From positions 12,691,493 to 12,755,492 of the forward strand of contig OU612071.1 of assembly GCA_914767715.1 (NCBI GenBank): a DNA stretch of 64,000 nucleotides, written 5' to 3'. Below, piece by piece: positions 46,751-57,655 of the stretch; positions within the stretch are counted from its first letter, which is position 1; each line of letters opens with the position of its first letter. The translations under genes were made by a program, and so were the position numbers. Origin of the DNA: Membranipora membranacea. Taxonomy: Eukaryota; Bryozoa; Gymnolaemata; Cheilostomatida; Membraniporidae. The notes under the pieces are model-generated. The model saw only the letters and a list, made by a program, of their open reading frames with translations. It had not been told where the DNA came from and made no database searches.

Positions 46751-48640
46751 AGATTCTTTTCAGTCTGACATGACATTTTGTAAATGGTTTTCTCACTCAT
46801 ATGAGCAGTCTCTCAGTCTTTGAGGACTTCCAGTATAGATTTGGTCCTCTGGTTCGCTCTTAATATTCTGGTTTGTTTGATATTGCCTTCTTTTTGACTC
46901 TTTGTCCTCATTCTTCACAAGTAGGAGATGTGAGTGTTTAGCCATTGTATGATCATTTTTCTAGAACAATAATAAGGAGCTCTAAGTTCCAAGTACAATG
47001 CAGAGATGAATGGATGTCATCCTCTGACGAAGAGGACCAATGTTGATCACTGGTCAAAAAAATTCTTCTCAATGTTGCATCGTTGTTTTCATATGTCTGA
47101 GCTTGTTCATGGTAATCTTCTGTTTCAAGTTCATTCTGTAAAAGTGGGGTAGATGTCAGGATAGTTAAATCTCGGGTGATGTGGCCCTTTGGATTAGTCA
47201 GTCGTACCGTTGTGTGTTCGTCGGTGTCTGTGTTGATCTTGCATGCTTACCATTCCTAAGTGCTATCAAATAGGCGATGTCAAATACATGAGTATTAACA
47301 CGATAAGTATACTAGTCTCATGGATCTATGGTGGTATTTTGGTCATGAAAAAGGGGGCATATAGTTTGCGATGACATTGGCCCAAGTCCTCATTACCACT
47401 TAGAACTCACAAATGTGGTGATAAGGTTTTTCTGCAGTTTTTTATTGGTGTGATAAGAGAAAAAAAGGACATTGTCCAGTGTGTTAAATGTTGTGAGTAA
47501 CGAGTTCGGTAAGCATGAGGGCAGCATCGTTTATCTAGCATATAGCTCTGTGGGCCCTCCTCTTGGCAAGACACTTTCCCAGGCTTGTGGGTAGACAGTA
47601 GAAGGCGACAAGCGCTGTGAAAAAAGTTGGTGGGCGTATCTATACCAGGGTACTGCATTCGGCGGTTAGAAACATCAAAGATATACATGTTGATCATTCA
47701 GATTAAGTCCATGACAAAGCTCAACAGCTTTGTCACACAGAGCAGCAAATCCTCTGCAGGTTGTCTTCAGATCATTCAGCGTTGGTACAGGTGGCTAATC
47801 AGATGGGCTTGGCACTCAAGGACTGTGCGGGTCAAATCTGTCATGATCCCAGGCAGTGAAGTAGTCAAGTGTTGGCTGGAGTATCTATAATAAAATGGTT
47901 ATCAACTTTAAAATGGTAAGATAATTTACAACTTGGAGTTAGAACAAGTTTATTAGATCTGTGAATAATAAAGTGTTTATTGGGAGCTAGCAGAAAAAAA
48001 AAGATTTTGAGCTGGTCTCAAGCCTTGCTCATATATTGACAAATTCAAAGATAAATGTTCACTTGATTCAAATTTTTAAAAGTTTGTGCTTGCTTTTCTT
48101 CGCTGTTATATATCCTTCGACAGTTGACACCTAATTGAGCAAAAAAAAGACTCACCTTTTTCATGAGTGGGATTCTCATTTTTGAGAAGTTAATGAGGTT
48201 CACAGCGTCGTTTGGTATCCTCGACAAGCTCCAACCGATGTTTCTTTGAGCATCCTTGATAGCTTCCACATGGGACCATACCAGACGTTCGCCTTCCCTG
48301 ACCATGTGTTGAGTATCTACTTATTATGAAATGAGAAATAAAAAGAATACAATTATAGATTATTTACTGCAAAAGAACAATAAATTACAAACAGCTTGGG
48401 CGATCTTCCACCGCTCCGGTTTCTACTCCCTTGGGTAACGCTTGCAATGGTCTGATGATATTCAACTGGGTTTAGTCATAATCCACGGCTTAATGCCGTA
48501 ACCGTTGTTGTATGCTATCTGGTGATCTGCTACTGGGTTCAAGTATGTAGTCATAACCTATGGCTTGATTCCGTAACCGCTGTCACCAACAACAAGATGA
48601 TTCAGTATCTCACTCTGAAAACAAAAGGTGAACACATTGT
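46751..48640 (-). pseudogene. B copy 4
   Basis: The segment at 46,840-47,000 matches 14,540-14,730. The membrane-protein C-terminus is at about 47,500-47,700 but badly decayed (LAKRRAHRAI remains after the hydrophobic part). The cysteine-rich/upstream part is at 48,640-48,400 with an internal 75-base tandem duplication. A frame at 48,305-48,045 (86 codons) is unrecognised. The order matches B copies 1 and 3. This is the last block of the array on the right. Confidence 0.45.
48475..48625. repeat. 75-bp tandem duplication in B copy 4
   Basis: gtcataatccacgg at 48,475 and gtcataacctatgg at 48,550 head two similar units 75 bases (25 codons) apart, ending at ccgtaaccgttgt and ccgtaaccgctgt. B copy 3 has a single unit (about 39,610-39,650). 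Confidence 0.75.
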
Positions 48641-49384
48641 GCTGTAATGATATCGGGTCAAATTCACAGATATAGCGATTTGTCATATTTCCACTTTAGT
48701 TTGAATGAAATTAAATGTCCTTTTCAAGAAATACATACATCACCTTTGTGCCTAATTATTGGCATTTAATAGATGTTCATGACCCAATCAATGTGAGCAG
48801 GTAGAGTTCCTGCCTACCAATAGTGAATACAGATGAGCAATCAATAGAAAGTCTGTGTTGATGTGGTTGTATCAAAGCATGAAATAATGAGGTTTAAAAA
48901 GATGCGCAATCATATGCACTTTTTCAAAAATACCACAATCTGACAAATCATTTTCTTTTCATTTAAAGTAATATTAGCTAGGGAAATAGTGAAGATTACC
49001 AACAGTTGAATCTGACTATCGCTTTTCCATGATAGATAAGGTCCTACATGTTTACCCATATGAGGTCTGTAAATCGATTAAAACGATTCTAAAAAGACAA
49101 GTTGGAATACAGTATTGTAAAACACAAGATAGTGATTGATTGGTTGATTGATTGATTGTATTATTATCACTAACTGTAAAAGTTTCGAGAAAAAGGATAT
49201 TGTTATGAGGCAATAATGAGGAACTTGCAAGAGGAGTCAGTACAGAAAACCTTTAACAAATCAAATTTAATCGCTCCTCCCTATCCCTAACCTCAGTGCT
49301 CAGCCACATTGAAAACACAACTGGAGTGTTCCAACAAGTTGTAGATAACAAATATAGCTGCGTTGGAGTGTTAGACAGCATTGA
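48641..49384. other. Boundary between array and lectin cluster
   Basis: No gene. A ttga/gatt microsatellite lies at 49,137-49,158. The region left of it still shows weak likeness to B blocks (aaaaggtgaacacatt near 48,620, as near 40,880). From about 49,200 onward no array sequence was noticed. It includes the 3' untranslated region of the lectin gene ending at 49,385. Confidence 0.4.
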
Positions 49385-49608
49385 TCAGTAGCCATAAATA
49401 ATGAACTCATACAGTGCAAGTTCAGTCTCACTGTTGCCAACCCAGTACAGATCAGCTCTGACATATCGTCCCCTCTGTGGTGTGTGACATTCAATGAGCT
49501 GCCAGGGGTAAGAGAGCTCTCCCGGATAGTGCGCACATTCTCTAACAGCAGAGTCAGTAAGAAGTGAGTCATTACTGTAAACAGATACTCTCATATCTCC
49601 TCTGCCAA
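49385..49608 (-). CDS. Lectin gene 1, exon 4: second half of the F-type lectin domain and stop
   Basis: Acceptor ttctctttctattgcacag. Reads GRGDMRVSVYSNDSLL, two cysteines (RECAHYPG and LIECHTPQ), GRYVRADLYW and ALYEFIIYGY, then TGA. The consecutive Cys-Cys of many F-type lectins is absent. The RGD tripeptide occupies the place of the usual R-x-D-C-C. Confidence 0.85.
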
Positions 49609-52600
49609 CTGTGCAATAGAAAGAGAAGAGGGTGTTACTGGAAAAGGGAAGATGCCAATTGATGTGTTGGTTAAAATCCCAATGGTTGGTCACTCACCAC
49701 ATCGTGGCGGCGAAATAGTGTGCCTTAAGGGCGAGGCTGCAATGACTGCGCCTATTCTCAGTTTGTAGGCAGGTCGGAGCACACCTGGGGGTTCAACAAC
49801 TCCCAGTAGTCAGTGGACTGCAGTGGGATTCGAACCCACGACTTTCAACACTTGCATGATGGAAGTCCGGCGCTCTAACCACTGAGCCACCTCCTACTCC
49901 GAGCTGTGAGGAATCATTAAGCATGACATGTCCAATGTATCCATTCCTTCATCTGGCTGTTGGATGATTTCATTGACAAAAGCATAATTGATAATGAATG
50001 ATTGAGTGATGATGAGTTGATAAGTTGAAGCAAAGAGATGCTCCTTGCTTGAAGTTAATTGATATTCTCGCATACTGACATATTTCAATCACCAGCCTTA
50101 GATTTTCCTCAAACCCTGCTGAGAAAACATGGAAGATGTTTTGGAGTTAAATAGTGATGCGCTCTTAAATTTAACGTATTTAGGATGCAAACCATGGGTT
50201 AACATTGGATTAAATCAATGAAAAAGTAGAAAGTGTATTGCTCATTCTTCTTTATTTACCGTATCTGCTGTAAATATTCACAGCACAGATCAGGTATTCA
50301 TTCCCAAGGTCCACTTCAAACCACATGTCATCCAGTGTGACAGGGGAGAGGAATACTTCTGAATTCTCCAGATCACTACCTCTATCATAAGTGTCCATCC
50401 ACTGTCCATCAGTTATTACACTTATATGTCCGTATCCATTCTTCTGCATCTGTGGGGTAGTCACTGATTTATCTGAGAAAATCAATCGGTTTCAAATGCT
50501 TATACAGAATGGTCATTCCGAAAAGAGAATTCTTCCAACCAGCGATAATCTTTGTCGTCAGATTAAATTTGTATATTAATTTGATTTCAATATCTGGAAC
50601 ACAACTCAACATATCAAAAACGCAATAAATCTGTTGTCAATGACAATATCTGCCAACAAAGATATATAATAAACATTTATTAGCTTCCAATGTAACTCGT
50701 TGGAAATGTATTGCACTGGAAGATGATGATGTTGCTCTGTAAAACTTGGATGAGATGGTAGATGGAGATGGTAGTTGGTGAGGTGCGCAAGATGGAAGAG
50801 GAGCGCCGCCAGACACAAGCTGTAGGCCAAGCCCAACAAGGCAGATGGACTTGTTGGGAGTCTGTTGAGCAGCGTCAGCTCAAATGGACAGAATTGTGGT
50901 CGATGGAGCCACAAAGGATCCGCTTTCTGGTTGGTGCAGCTTATGAACTCGAAGAATTCGAAACGCGCCAAGTGCTCGGCTAAGGGCACACTTCGACATA
51001 TACTGTCGAATTGCCAACAGAGCCTGGGAAGATACACGTATAGGCATAATCAAGTCCTGAAAGTGTTGTGTAAATATGTCACGGAGAAGTGTGAATATGC
51101 TAATGCTGGTGGTGAAGCGCGCGTGAAAAGATTTTGCGCAAAAAGGGATTGATGAACAGCGGAGAATGGCAGGTGAGATGCAAACCTCACAGAGCAGCTC
51201 AGCATGCCACAGCATATTGTGATCACGAACCAAAGACCAGACTTAATTGTTTGGTCTGACAAAGAAAAAGCACTAATACTAATGGAATTGACGGTGGGAA
51301 GAAAATCTCTCATACGCGCATGAGAGAAAACTGACAAGATACGAAGATCTGTTGACACAATGCCAGGACATTAGGTATTACAAACATAGGATTAAAAGCT
51401 TAGCCCTCGCATAAAAGGCAGGCAGAGCGAGACAGGAAATCACAGTCAGCCCACTGGCTGTAGCGCAAACAAGTCATATCTCTGACTTGTGTATGAGTTG
51501 TACTATGCTCAATGTGGTGAATTCGAGTAGTGAACGAGTGGCACGAGGGGCGGGTGCCTTGAGGATAGCGACTTTGCGCCGATGACTGCACTGGTTTGGC
51601 TTAGAGTATAAGCATGAGAGTGATGGGGCGAACATTGTTGCACTGAAACAATGAAGAGTTGTCAGCCCCCCTGGTTGCGCAACAGCGTAAACACACCAAT
51701 TATGTCAAACCACCGAAACCTACAAAATGCACTGAGGGATCGATGAGATTGATTGAGATGCTCAGCAACACACAGGGGTGGCTTCATGCTGCTGGGGCCG
51801 GCCATGAGGAGGTTGTACTAGAGAAGGCCTCGAAACAGCGCTTGACTCATGGTTGTGAAGTGGTACGCGCACCACTGCATGTTGTATCAATGTGTGTAGT
51901 TGCGGGAGCTGCGCTATCGCCGCGCTATCGCCGCGCTATCGCCGCGCTATCGCCGCGCTATCGCCGCGCTATCGCCGCGCTGTGAGCTGTGCACGCATTC
52001 CACCCCTTTGGCAATTTTAGGTGACCCCTGAATTAGTTAATTTACATACTTGTGAATGCATTACCACTTTGGTTACAATACAATCATGCTATTTACTCGT
52101 AACTTACAAGTGCATTAGATGACTAAAGGTATGTTCTATTATTCTTTTCATAGAGCCTGGAATTATCTGTTATATTATGCTTAAATCCTTGCGTATCCTG
52201 ATGTATGGTAGCATATATAAATCATGATAATTGTCACAATGCTTAACTGACTATTGAATCTCATCTTCATGAGATTTATCCTTGATTGTCGTTTGTTTGC
52301 AATGCTTAATTCCCTTCATTAATCGATTACGTGGCAACGCTTTTGTTTCAATACCTGAGGTTATTTTGATATACGACACTATAATGTCTTTTTACACCAA
52401 CACCTTTTCTCTGCCTTATTTGTAGTTTTACCGCAAATTCGGATTATAATAAATAACTTGTCCAACGTCAAAACCATCCACCTGCACTACGCGTTTAAAT
52501 ACAATGACGGAGCATGATTGATGATAACTTTGGTTCATTGAATGTTTGGGAGGCAGAGGATAGTAATTTCTGTTTCAGTATTGACACAATAGCAGCATTG

Positions 52601-53304
52601 TTAACACCATGTCAATATCAGATACAGTAGAATTGCTTTGGAACTGTTGCCAAAATATTAAGTCCCTGAACAATCGCCGTAACAAAACAAGGTCGTCACA
52701 AACCTCCTCAGAATGCAATGAGATTTGATGTCACAAGAGTGATAAGTTTTCCTTTTTTTACAACAATGTTTTACAAGAAGTAACTTACTCAATGCCAGAT
52801 TTGTGCAGAGATGTCGAGCAAATACTTCATTCTGTTTGACCGACTGCCTGGTTGTGTTCACTACTGCCAAACATCCTTCATAGAACTCACAAGTCAGGGA
52901 TGCTTCATTGAATTCAAACCCAGCACACATATCTGCAGTTATACAGTGATTACCACACTCTACTGCAGTTCTAGCTTTTGTCTCAAGAAGACTCAGTGCT
53001 GAAGTCTTACAGAAGGTACTTGAAGACTCAAAAGCATCGAATCTGTGATTTGCTGTCTCGCAAAGGGCTACAAAGTAAACATTTTCATAACCTCAAACAT
53101 TAACTTTTTGCACTTAAAAATCCACAAGGGCAAGTGTTGGTAACAATTTCTTTCGGTTGACAATCAAATCAATTTCATAAACAAGTTTTACACAAGCAAT
53201 TGATATTATTATTACACCTTTTAATCTTTGCAAAATCATATTCACTTATCAGACTTACCTATTGAAAACCCTAACCAAAAGGCTACAGCAAGTGGTAAAT
53301 CCAT
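49385..53304 (-). CDS. Lectin gene 1: secreted PAN/apple plus F-type lectin protein (four exons)
   Basis: Exons in coding order: 53,304-53,259, 53,052-52,789, 50,472-50,260, 49,608-49,385. All introns are GT-AG and all three junctions are phase 1. The sum is 747 bases, giving 248 residues plus stop. The layout is signal peptide, PAN/apple domain with seven cysteines, then an F-type lectin (FTP; F5/8C-like jelly-roll) domain with WFEVDLG and a GRYVRADL to EFIIYGY end. Such proteins are secreted, and F-type lectins classically bind fucosylated glycans in innate recognition. Here the canonical fucose motif (H-x26-R-x-D) has R-x-D (inside GRGDM) but Asp where His is expected, so sugar specificity may differ. 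The intron between PAN and FTP exons is large because of a LINE fragment. It is the only one of the three genes with every exon intact. Confidence 0.8.
49700..49906 (-). repeat. tRNA-derived SINE in the last intron of lectin gene 1
   Basis: On the minus strand: A-box tggctcagtgg (49,889-49,879), tRNA-like middle, B-box ggttcgaatcc (49,836-49,826), followed by a non-tRNA body to about 49,700. It is too long between anticodon region and B-box to be a working tRNA and has no matching acceptor stem. It is typical of tRNA-headed SINEs. Confidence 0.8.
50260..50472 (-). CDS. Lectin gene 1, exon 3: first half of the F-type lectin domain
   Basis: 213 bases between acceptor ttttctcag and donor gtaaat. 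Contains SVITDGQW (the 'A-VDG' block), then DDMWFEVDLGNEYLI and AVNIYSRYG (the 'W-x-VDLG-x-x-Y' and 'V-x-I-x-x-R' blocks). Confidence 0.85.
50762..51990 (+). mobile_element. LINE (non-LTR retrotransposon) 3'-end fragment in the PAN-FTP intron
   Basis: Plus-strand pieces read QAQQGRWTCWESVEQRQLKW then RIRFLVGAAYEL, next in another frame KGTLRHILSNCQQSLG and YRHNQVLKVL, then RPDLIVWSDKEKALILMELT. This is the conserved C-terminal zinc-finger-plus-domain region common at the end of many invertebrate LINE polyproteins ('GTLEHILS.C...LG.GRY.WRHDQVL', then 'PD.V.WS...K....ELTVP'). Frameshifts and stops make it dead. It lies opposite to the host gene and is more GC-rich than its surroundings. The 11-bp minisatellite near its end is listed separately. 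Confidence 0.8.
51912..51981. repeat. 11-bp GC-rich minisatellite
   Basis: About six perfect head-to-tail copies of the unit gctatcgccgc inside or at the end of the LINE fragment. The only strongly GC-rich tandem repeat in the window. Confidence 0.95.
51991..52788. other. Intron of lectin gene 1
   Basis: AT-rich intronic sequence between the LINE fragment and the PAN exon. No other feature was recognised. Confidence 0.5.
52789..53052 (-). CDS. Lectin gene 1, exon 2: PAN/apple domain
   Basis: 264 bases, acceptor gcgagacag, donor gtaagt. It encodes cysteines in STFC, VECGNHC, DMC, LTCEFYEGC and HLC context, the PAN pattern in which C...C followed by CAGFEF and then C gives the hairpin core. 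A nearer acceptor-like AG, after aaatcac, would break the phase with exon 1, so the upstream one is chosen. Confidence 0.8.
53259..53304 (-). CDS. Lectin gene 1, exon 1: signal peptide
   Basis: MDLPLAVAFWLGFSI followed by donor gtaagt (phase 1). The residues are strongly hydrophobic. The ATG at 53,304 is the only one in frame in the exon. Confidence 0.8.
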
Positions 53305-55949
53305 TGCCTCTTATAAATATCTCCAACGATATTTTCAGCCTCCACTGTGTCCGGATCACACTCATACTGTATTGTGGCCTTCAAGATTTCATAAAGTGTA
53401 CACTACCCTCAACTGAGCATGTGATTCCGAATTTGCTTGCTTTGAATGGCATCATGCGCCTTCAAGTATAGGCAACATTACAGGAAAAATTTCAGTGCTG
53501 TACTCCCATATAGACATGACATTCATGAATTATCTGTTATTTTTCTGCGACATGTAGAAATTTAACACAGCAATGCATTGATTTTTCAACCATTCATGTT
53601 AACATTAACTGGAAATAATTTGTAATTGCTGTATATAATGGACTTGGGATAATCTAATGTTCCGAAAATACAAATTTCAGTGCAGCCGTACATTGTCTTA
53701 TTTTTATATGAATCCACAAGCCTCATTATCATTACTATTCGATAGCCTGGATATGAATCATGTATACCAGGAGTTATTAGGAATTCCTACGATAATTTTA
53801 ATAAGAGAAAGCTGTTGACTTATTAGACAATACAAACAAAGCTACAGGAGTTAACGCCAATTACTATTTGATATAATTTCCCTTAGACAATGCAATTTAA
53901 TGCTAAAATTTTCAAGAATGCTTCTCAACAGAAACTGGGGAGGAACTTACTTTTCCAAATAAATATTTGTAAGAACAAGCATACATTAAGAGGATTGAGG
54001 AAGAAATGGTATTTTTATTCTTATAGTTTTTGCTTCTGGACAACATAAAACTTCTGTGAGAACTTTTCACTGTATGGTAATATGAAGGACTTCATTATTA
54101 CTTGGTAAGTCCATTCTTTGTTCTTAGAGCACAAACACAATCCAGCCACACACTAATGTATGGTATCAGTTTTCATTCCAGCTCAAACCAAGACCAGCGT
54201 TTCAGGTCCATAGGTTTTGTAGCGGTACTCTATAGCATTTCAGTTAAGCACATAAGAGTGATAGTTATTGATTTGACAAGACAAATTCATGTCAATTTGG
54301 CGATATTGGCTGGACAAAATACTTCTATCGGTTTTGGAAGTCTATTAAGTCCATGTTGATGCAGTTGATGCAAAAAGCAAGTGCTAATTTTTCATGACAT
54401 GATTATTTGGCGTGCCACTTGGACAATCACGATTATGTCACTGTAATGATTTTTTTTCAATGATTCTGTGTATATTCCTCTGTTAGCTTATGCATTTGAT
54501 TAATGATTATACTTATTTGTATTCTTAAATTATTCATCACATATGAAACATGTCAATCTCATGCTCACATTACCTTGTAATGAAGCAAAAATTATGTGAA
54601 ATTATAGATTCTGTGATATTACATGATAGCAGGTACTGCAGCTTTAATGTCAATTTTGCTAATATGCCAATAATATGGAAGAAATAGGCCTACCTGAATG
54701 ATAACCTACATACTCTGATTGAAATTTTGAAGTACTCATGCCCGCTTTCTGTTTCTCATCAAAACATTTGTCAATAAGCTAGTAAGGGAGTTATTATCAT
54801 AAAAGGAAAACTATAGTTATTAACAGATGCTCTGTCCCAATGGAGACAATTAATTATGTACTGGCTAATATCGTTTTATACCTAGTAAGGAAGCCCCTAT
54901 AGGCCTTTTTGTTCTCATCACCATCATGTTTCAACTTGATTATGTTACACTTATGTAGATTTATATAACAGGGTCGAAAAATTGAATGAATGAATGAAGA
55001 TTGATGTCTGGCTATAGCTACATCCGATTTGCAGGCATTTGGTGTTTAGTCTATGCACTGCCGGTGCACTATTAGAATTGGACTACCAGGAAGGGAGCAA
55101 ACCGGCTTGAAATTGATTAAGTAGACTATAATCACCAATTTGATTATTTTAAAAATCATTCGAGGGGGGAATAATTTTTTTTTATAGATTTGCGCCATTA
55201 AAATAAATACACTTTTCATGCTGTATGTTAGTGCAGCCGGCCTAAAGTATTCAGATTCAAGTACTGATATTTAAATCATTCAGGTTAACAAACATAGCAT
55301 AGCAACGCATAATTATGTACCAGACATGAGGTTTCTTTTGGGTGTCCTCACAGCTGAATTCTAATCTGACAGCATAAAAAACACTAGTTAACAATTCTAG
55401 AGACTTTAAAATGTATATATGGAAAAAATATTATCCTACTTAGACTTTGGGAGTGGACACCACCATTTAAAGAAAAGTATTATTTGCTCATTAGCTCATC
55501 TTTGCATTTAGTTATTTTTCTAACACAATTTGAGCACCTGACATGATTTATTGTATCTGTTGCATGCATTGACTCCTCATGACAACGGCGTGACCAATGT
55601 GTAATTGATAAACGATCATTAATGCTCTACAAGCTCTCATTTCTATCAGTAGGGGATGTTTGATTATTTTCTCAATGACAAAACATGGTATGATATGGAG
55701 TTATTTTTCTAAAGATATAGAAGGCCTCAGCCTTGATTGATTGCCAATTATTTTAGTAAACCAACTGATAACAGCGGCATGATGTTGCTCTTCAACTTAG
55801 TTACCATAGCGACAACTGTATCACCTCTCAAAGTTGACTTACTGAACACAGGAAGCAAATCTGCTCTATGGGGGTGACTCACCTCGTAAATGACAATTTG
55901 TCACTTATCCCCTTTGAATTCCATATTCATATTTCTTGGAATGTGTGAG
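53305..55949. other. Upstream of lectin gene 1; no other gene recognised
   Basis: Contains the block shared with lectin gene 2 at 53,420-53,475 and a second resemblance at about 53,640-53,790 (to 59,930-60,040). A tataaa-like element (tatttataag, minus strand, about 53,312-53,321) is only ~10-20 bases before the ATG. The rest is AT-rich with no convincing ORF. Short gaat repeats lie at 54,985-55,000. Confidence 0.4.
53420..53475 (-). promoter_or_regulatory. Upstream block shared by lectin genes 1 and 2
   Basis: The minus-strand sequence cttgaaggcgcatgatgcc plus about 30 further bases is conserved with 59,832-59,882. It lies about 120-170 bases upstream of the ATG in gene 1 and about 165-215 upstream in gene 2. 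Surrounding sequence is less alike, so it may be a shared control element, or simply part of the duplicated promoter. Confidence 0.4.
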
Positions 55950-56304
55950 TTATGATTTCAACTTTGTTTGATGATGGTTTTTGACGAGTTTGGACATGTT
56001 TATCCAAATCTGTGGCCAATAATACAACATAATCTCCACTTCGGTAATCAGATAATCATTTTTTATGAATGAAACAGAGATGTTTCCGGTTGACCTAATT
56101 TGATGACCAATAATTTGGGAATCAGCAGGATATTTCAACATCAGCTGTAAAAAAGACAGAGTGAAAATTGTCTTCCTCTTGACATTGAAAAGACAACTTT
56201 GTGCATTTTTTAGCCTGTTCTGTCATACTCAAATATCCTATTGTTTCATGATCAATGCTGTCATTATCCTCTGATAACACAAACAACTGCTTTGGGCATG
56301 ACAA
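55950..56304 (-). other. Two overlapping unrecognised frames
   Basis: Frames 56,304-56,122 (60 codons) and 56,141-55,950 (63 codons) overlap. A good acceptor-like tctgtcttttttacag falls at about 56,145-56,160, so the second could be an exon. No domain recognised. They lie where the last lectin exon of gene 2 might be expected but do not resemble it. Confidence 0.2.
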
Positions 56305-57620
56305 TCAGACTGCTATCACACCACCATTTCCAGCTGATAGCTGATTTCACACACTGCTGGTATAGCTCGTTGCGTCATGCGCAAAGTGTGAATAATTTCA
56401 TTCATAAATAATTCTCTCGCGCTCTGTTTCATAGTATTTGTAGTAATTGTAGTAAATACTGCAATTAGCAATACAAAATAAACCGGTGAAGATATTGCAA
56501 AAAAGTTTTTTGTATAAGCAACAGTTTCAAATTACCTATCCGACCATAAAGGTATTATAAAAATTCACCGACACCGTTACTATACCTTAAATACATACAG
56601 TTAGGAGCACGCATGGATTTCTGGATATAATTTTTGCGATGGACAAGCAAGGGCATTAAAGCTTGAATTCCTCTGAGTAAAAAGACTCTGCAAAATATCA
56701 AAATGTTTGTTGCGTAAACCATTTGTATTTTATGACTACCTGTCCAAAAAAGGGCTCTAGTTTATATACTTTGATAACCGATTAGTGTTAGTTATTGTTT
56801 TTATCTAGTGTTGTCTGTTCTATGATCCATCTATGTGAGTACAAAGCCTCTATTTGATCAAAGATGGGCTCTTTTAAACGGCTATTCAACATAGTAATTG
56901 ACTTTGTTTATCAAAAACCTCATGGAAGGGTCAATCTGTTGCATAAGGGTTATACATACATCTAAGAAAAAAAAATGATCGTAAGTGCAAGGCATTGAAA
57001 TTTAAATATCATGGTCCGCAAATTGTTCACAATTCAGATTGAGTCTTAAATGTCATAATTAGCAGTAAAAAATGGGGGAAATTGGGGAAAACCTTGATTG
57101 CCTATCATTTTAGCCCTGTTGAAAAATGTTTCACACTGGCAACGGATGACAAATATTTTATCATACATGAACAGACAGGTGGATAGCTTATTTCTGAGTG
57201 GTAAGCAAAGAATAGAAAACCCACCTATACATTCTATATTGTACATGCTAAACATCCTTTGATTGGATGTCCAAAATCAAGGTTGTCTATTGATAAATCA
57301 ATGAAAATTAAACTTTGTTTGGAATACAAAACTTTCTATAGATTGACCAGCTTCCACTGCTCAATTTGCTGTCTGCTTTTTATTAAGAAAATGTGATCAG
57401 TAAAAATTAATATTAAAATTGATCACAGTTGGTAGCTTAATTCATCACAATTTTGTAACTTAAATTCCCATCCATATTGACTGAGCTGTCAACAACAGGC
57501 CAAGAGAAAAACACCACCGTAACTCCGATCTAAAACAATCAGTCATGAGAGCCAATCAAAATTAAGAACTCAGAAACGAGCTAATCAAGTGAACCACAGC
57601 CAGCTGACATTTTACAATCG
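56305..57620. other. Downstream part of lectin gene 2; last lectin exon missing
   Basis: The segment 56,740-57,030 matches 61,660-61,960, which is intronic in gene 3, showing that the gene duplication includes introns. No counterpart of the gene 3 last exon (61,247-61,458) is found. A 69-codon frame at 57,255-57,046 is unrecognised. Confidence 0.45.
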
Positions 57621-57626
57621 ACATAC

Positions 57627-57655
57627 CTCTATCATCATCATCATCTATCATCTAC
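57627..57655. repeat. (ATC)n repeat that ends the lectin frame in gene 2
   Basis: Short run of atc/gat units (minus strand gatgatgatgatgat, with one gata interruption) directly after the in-frame TAG, at the place where gene 3 codes WFEIDL. Confidence 0.85.

Noticed and set aside
49820-49900. A functional tRNA gene on the minus strand
   Set aside because: A and B boxes are present but the anticodon-to-B-box spacing is too long and no acceptor stem forms. It continues into a SINE body.
50606-51037. A 143-codon minus-strand ORF
   Set aside because: It overlaps the LINE fragment, whose plus-strand reading has clear conserved motifs; this is its antisense shadow.
51659-51985. A 108-codon plus-strand protein with an alanine/arginine repeat
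   Set aside because: The repeat is the 11-bp minisatellite read through its frames. The rest is the decayed LINE 3' end.
54102-54359. An 85-codon plus-strand gene upstream of lectin gene 1
   Set aside because: Part of it resembles non-coding DNA near 61,540. No splice structure or domain.
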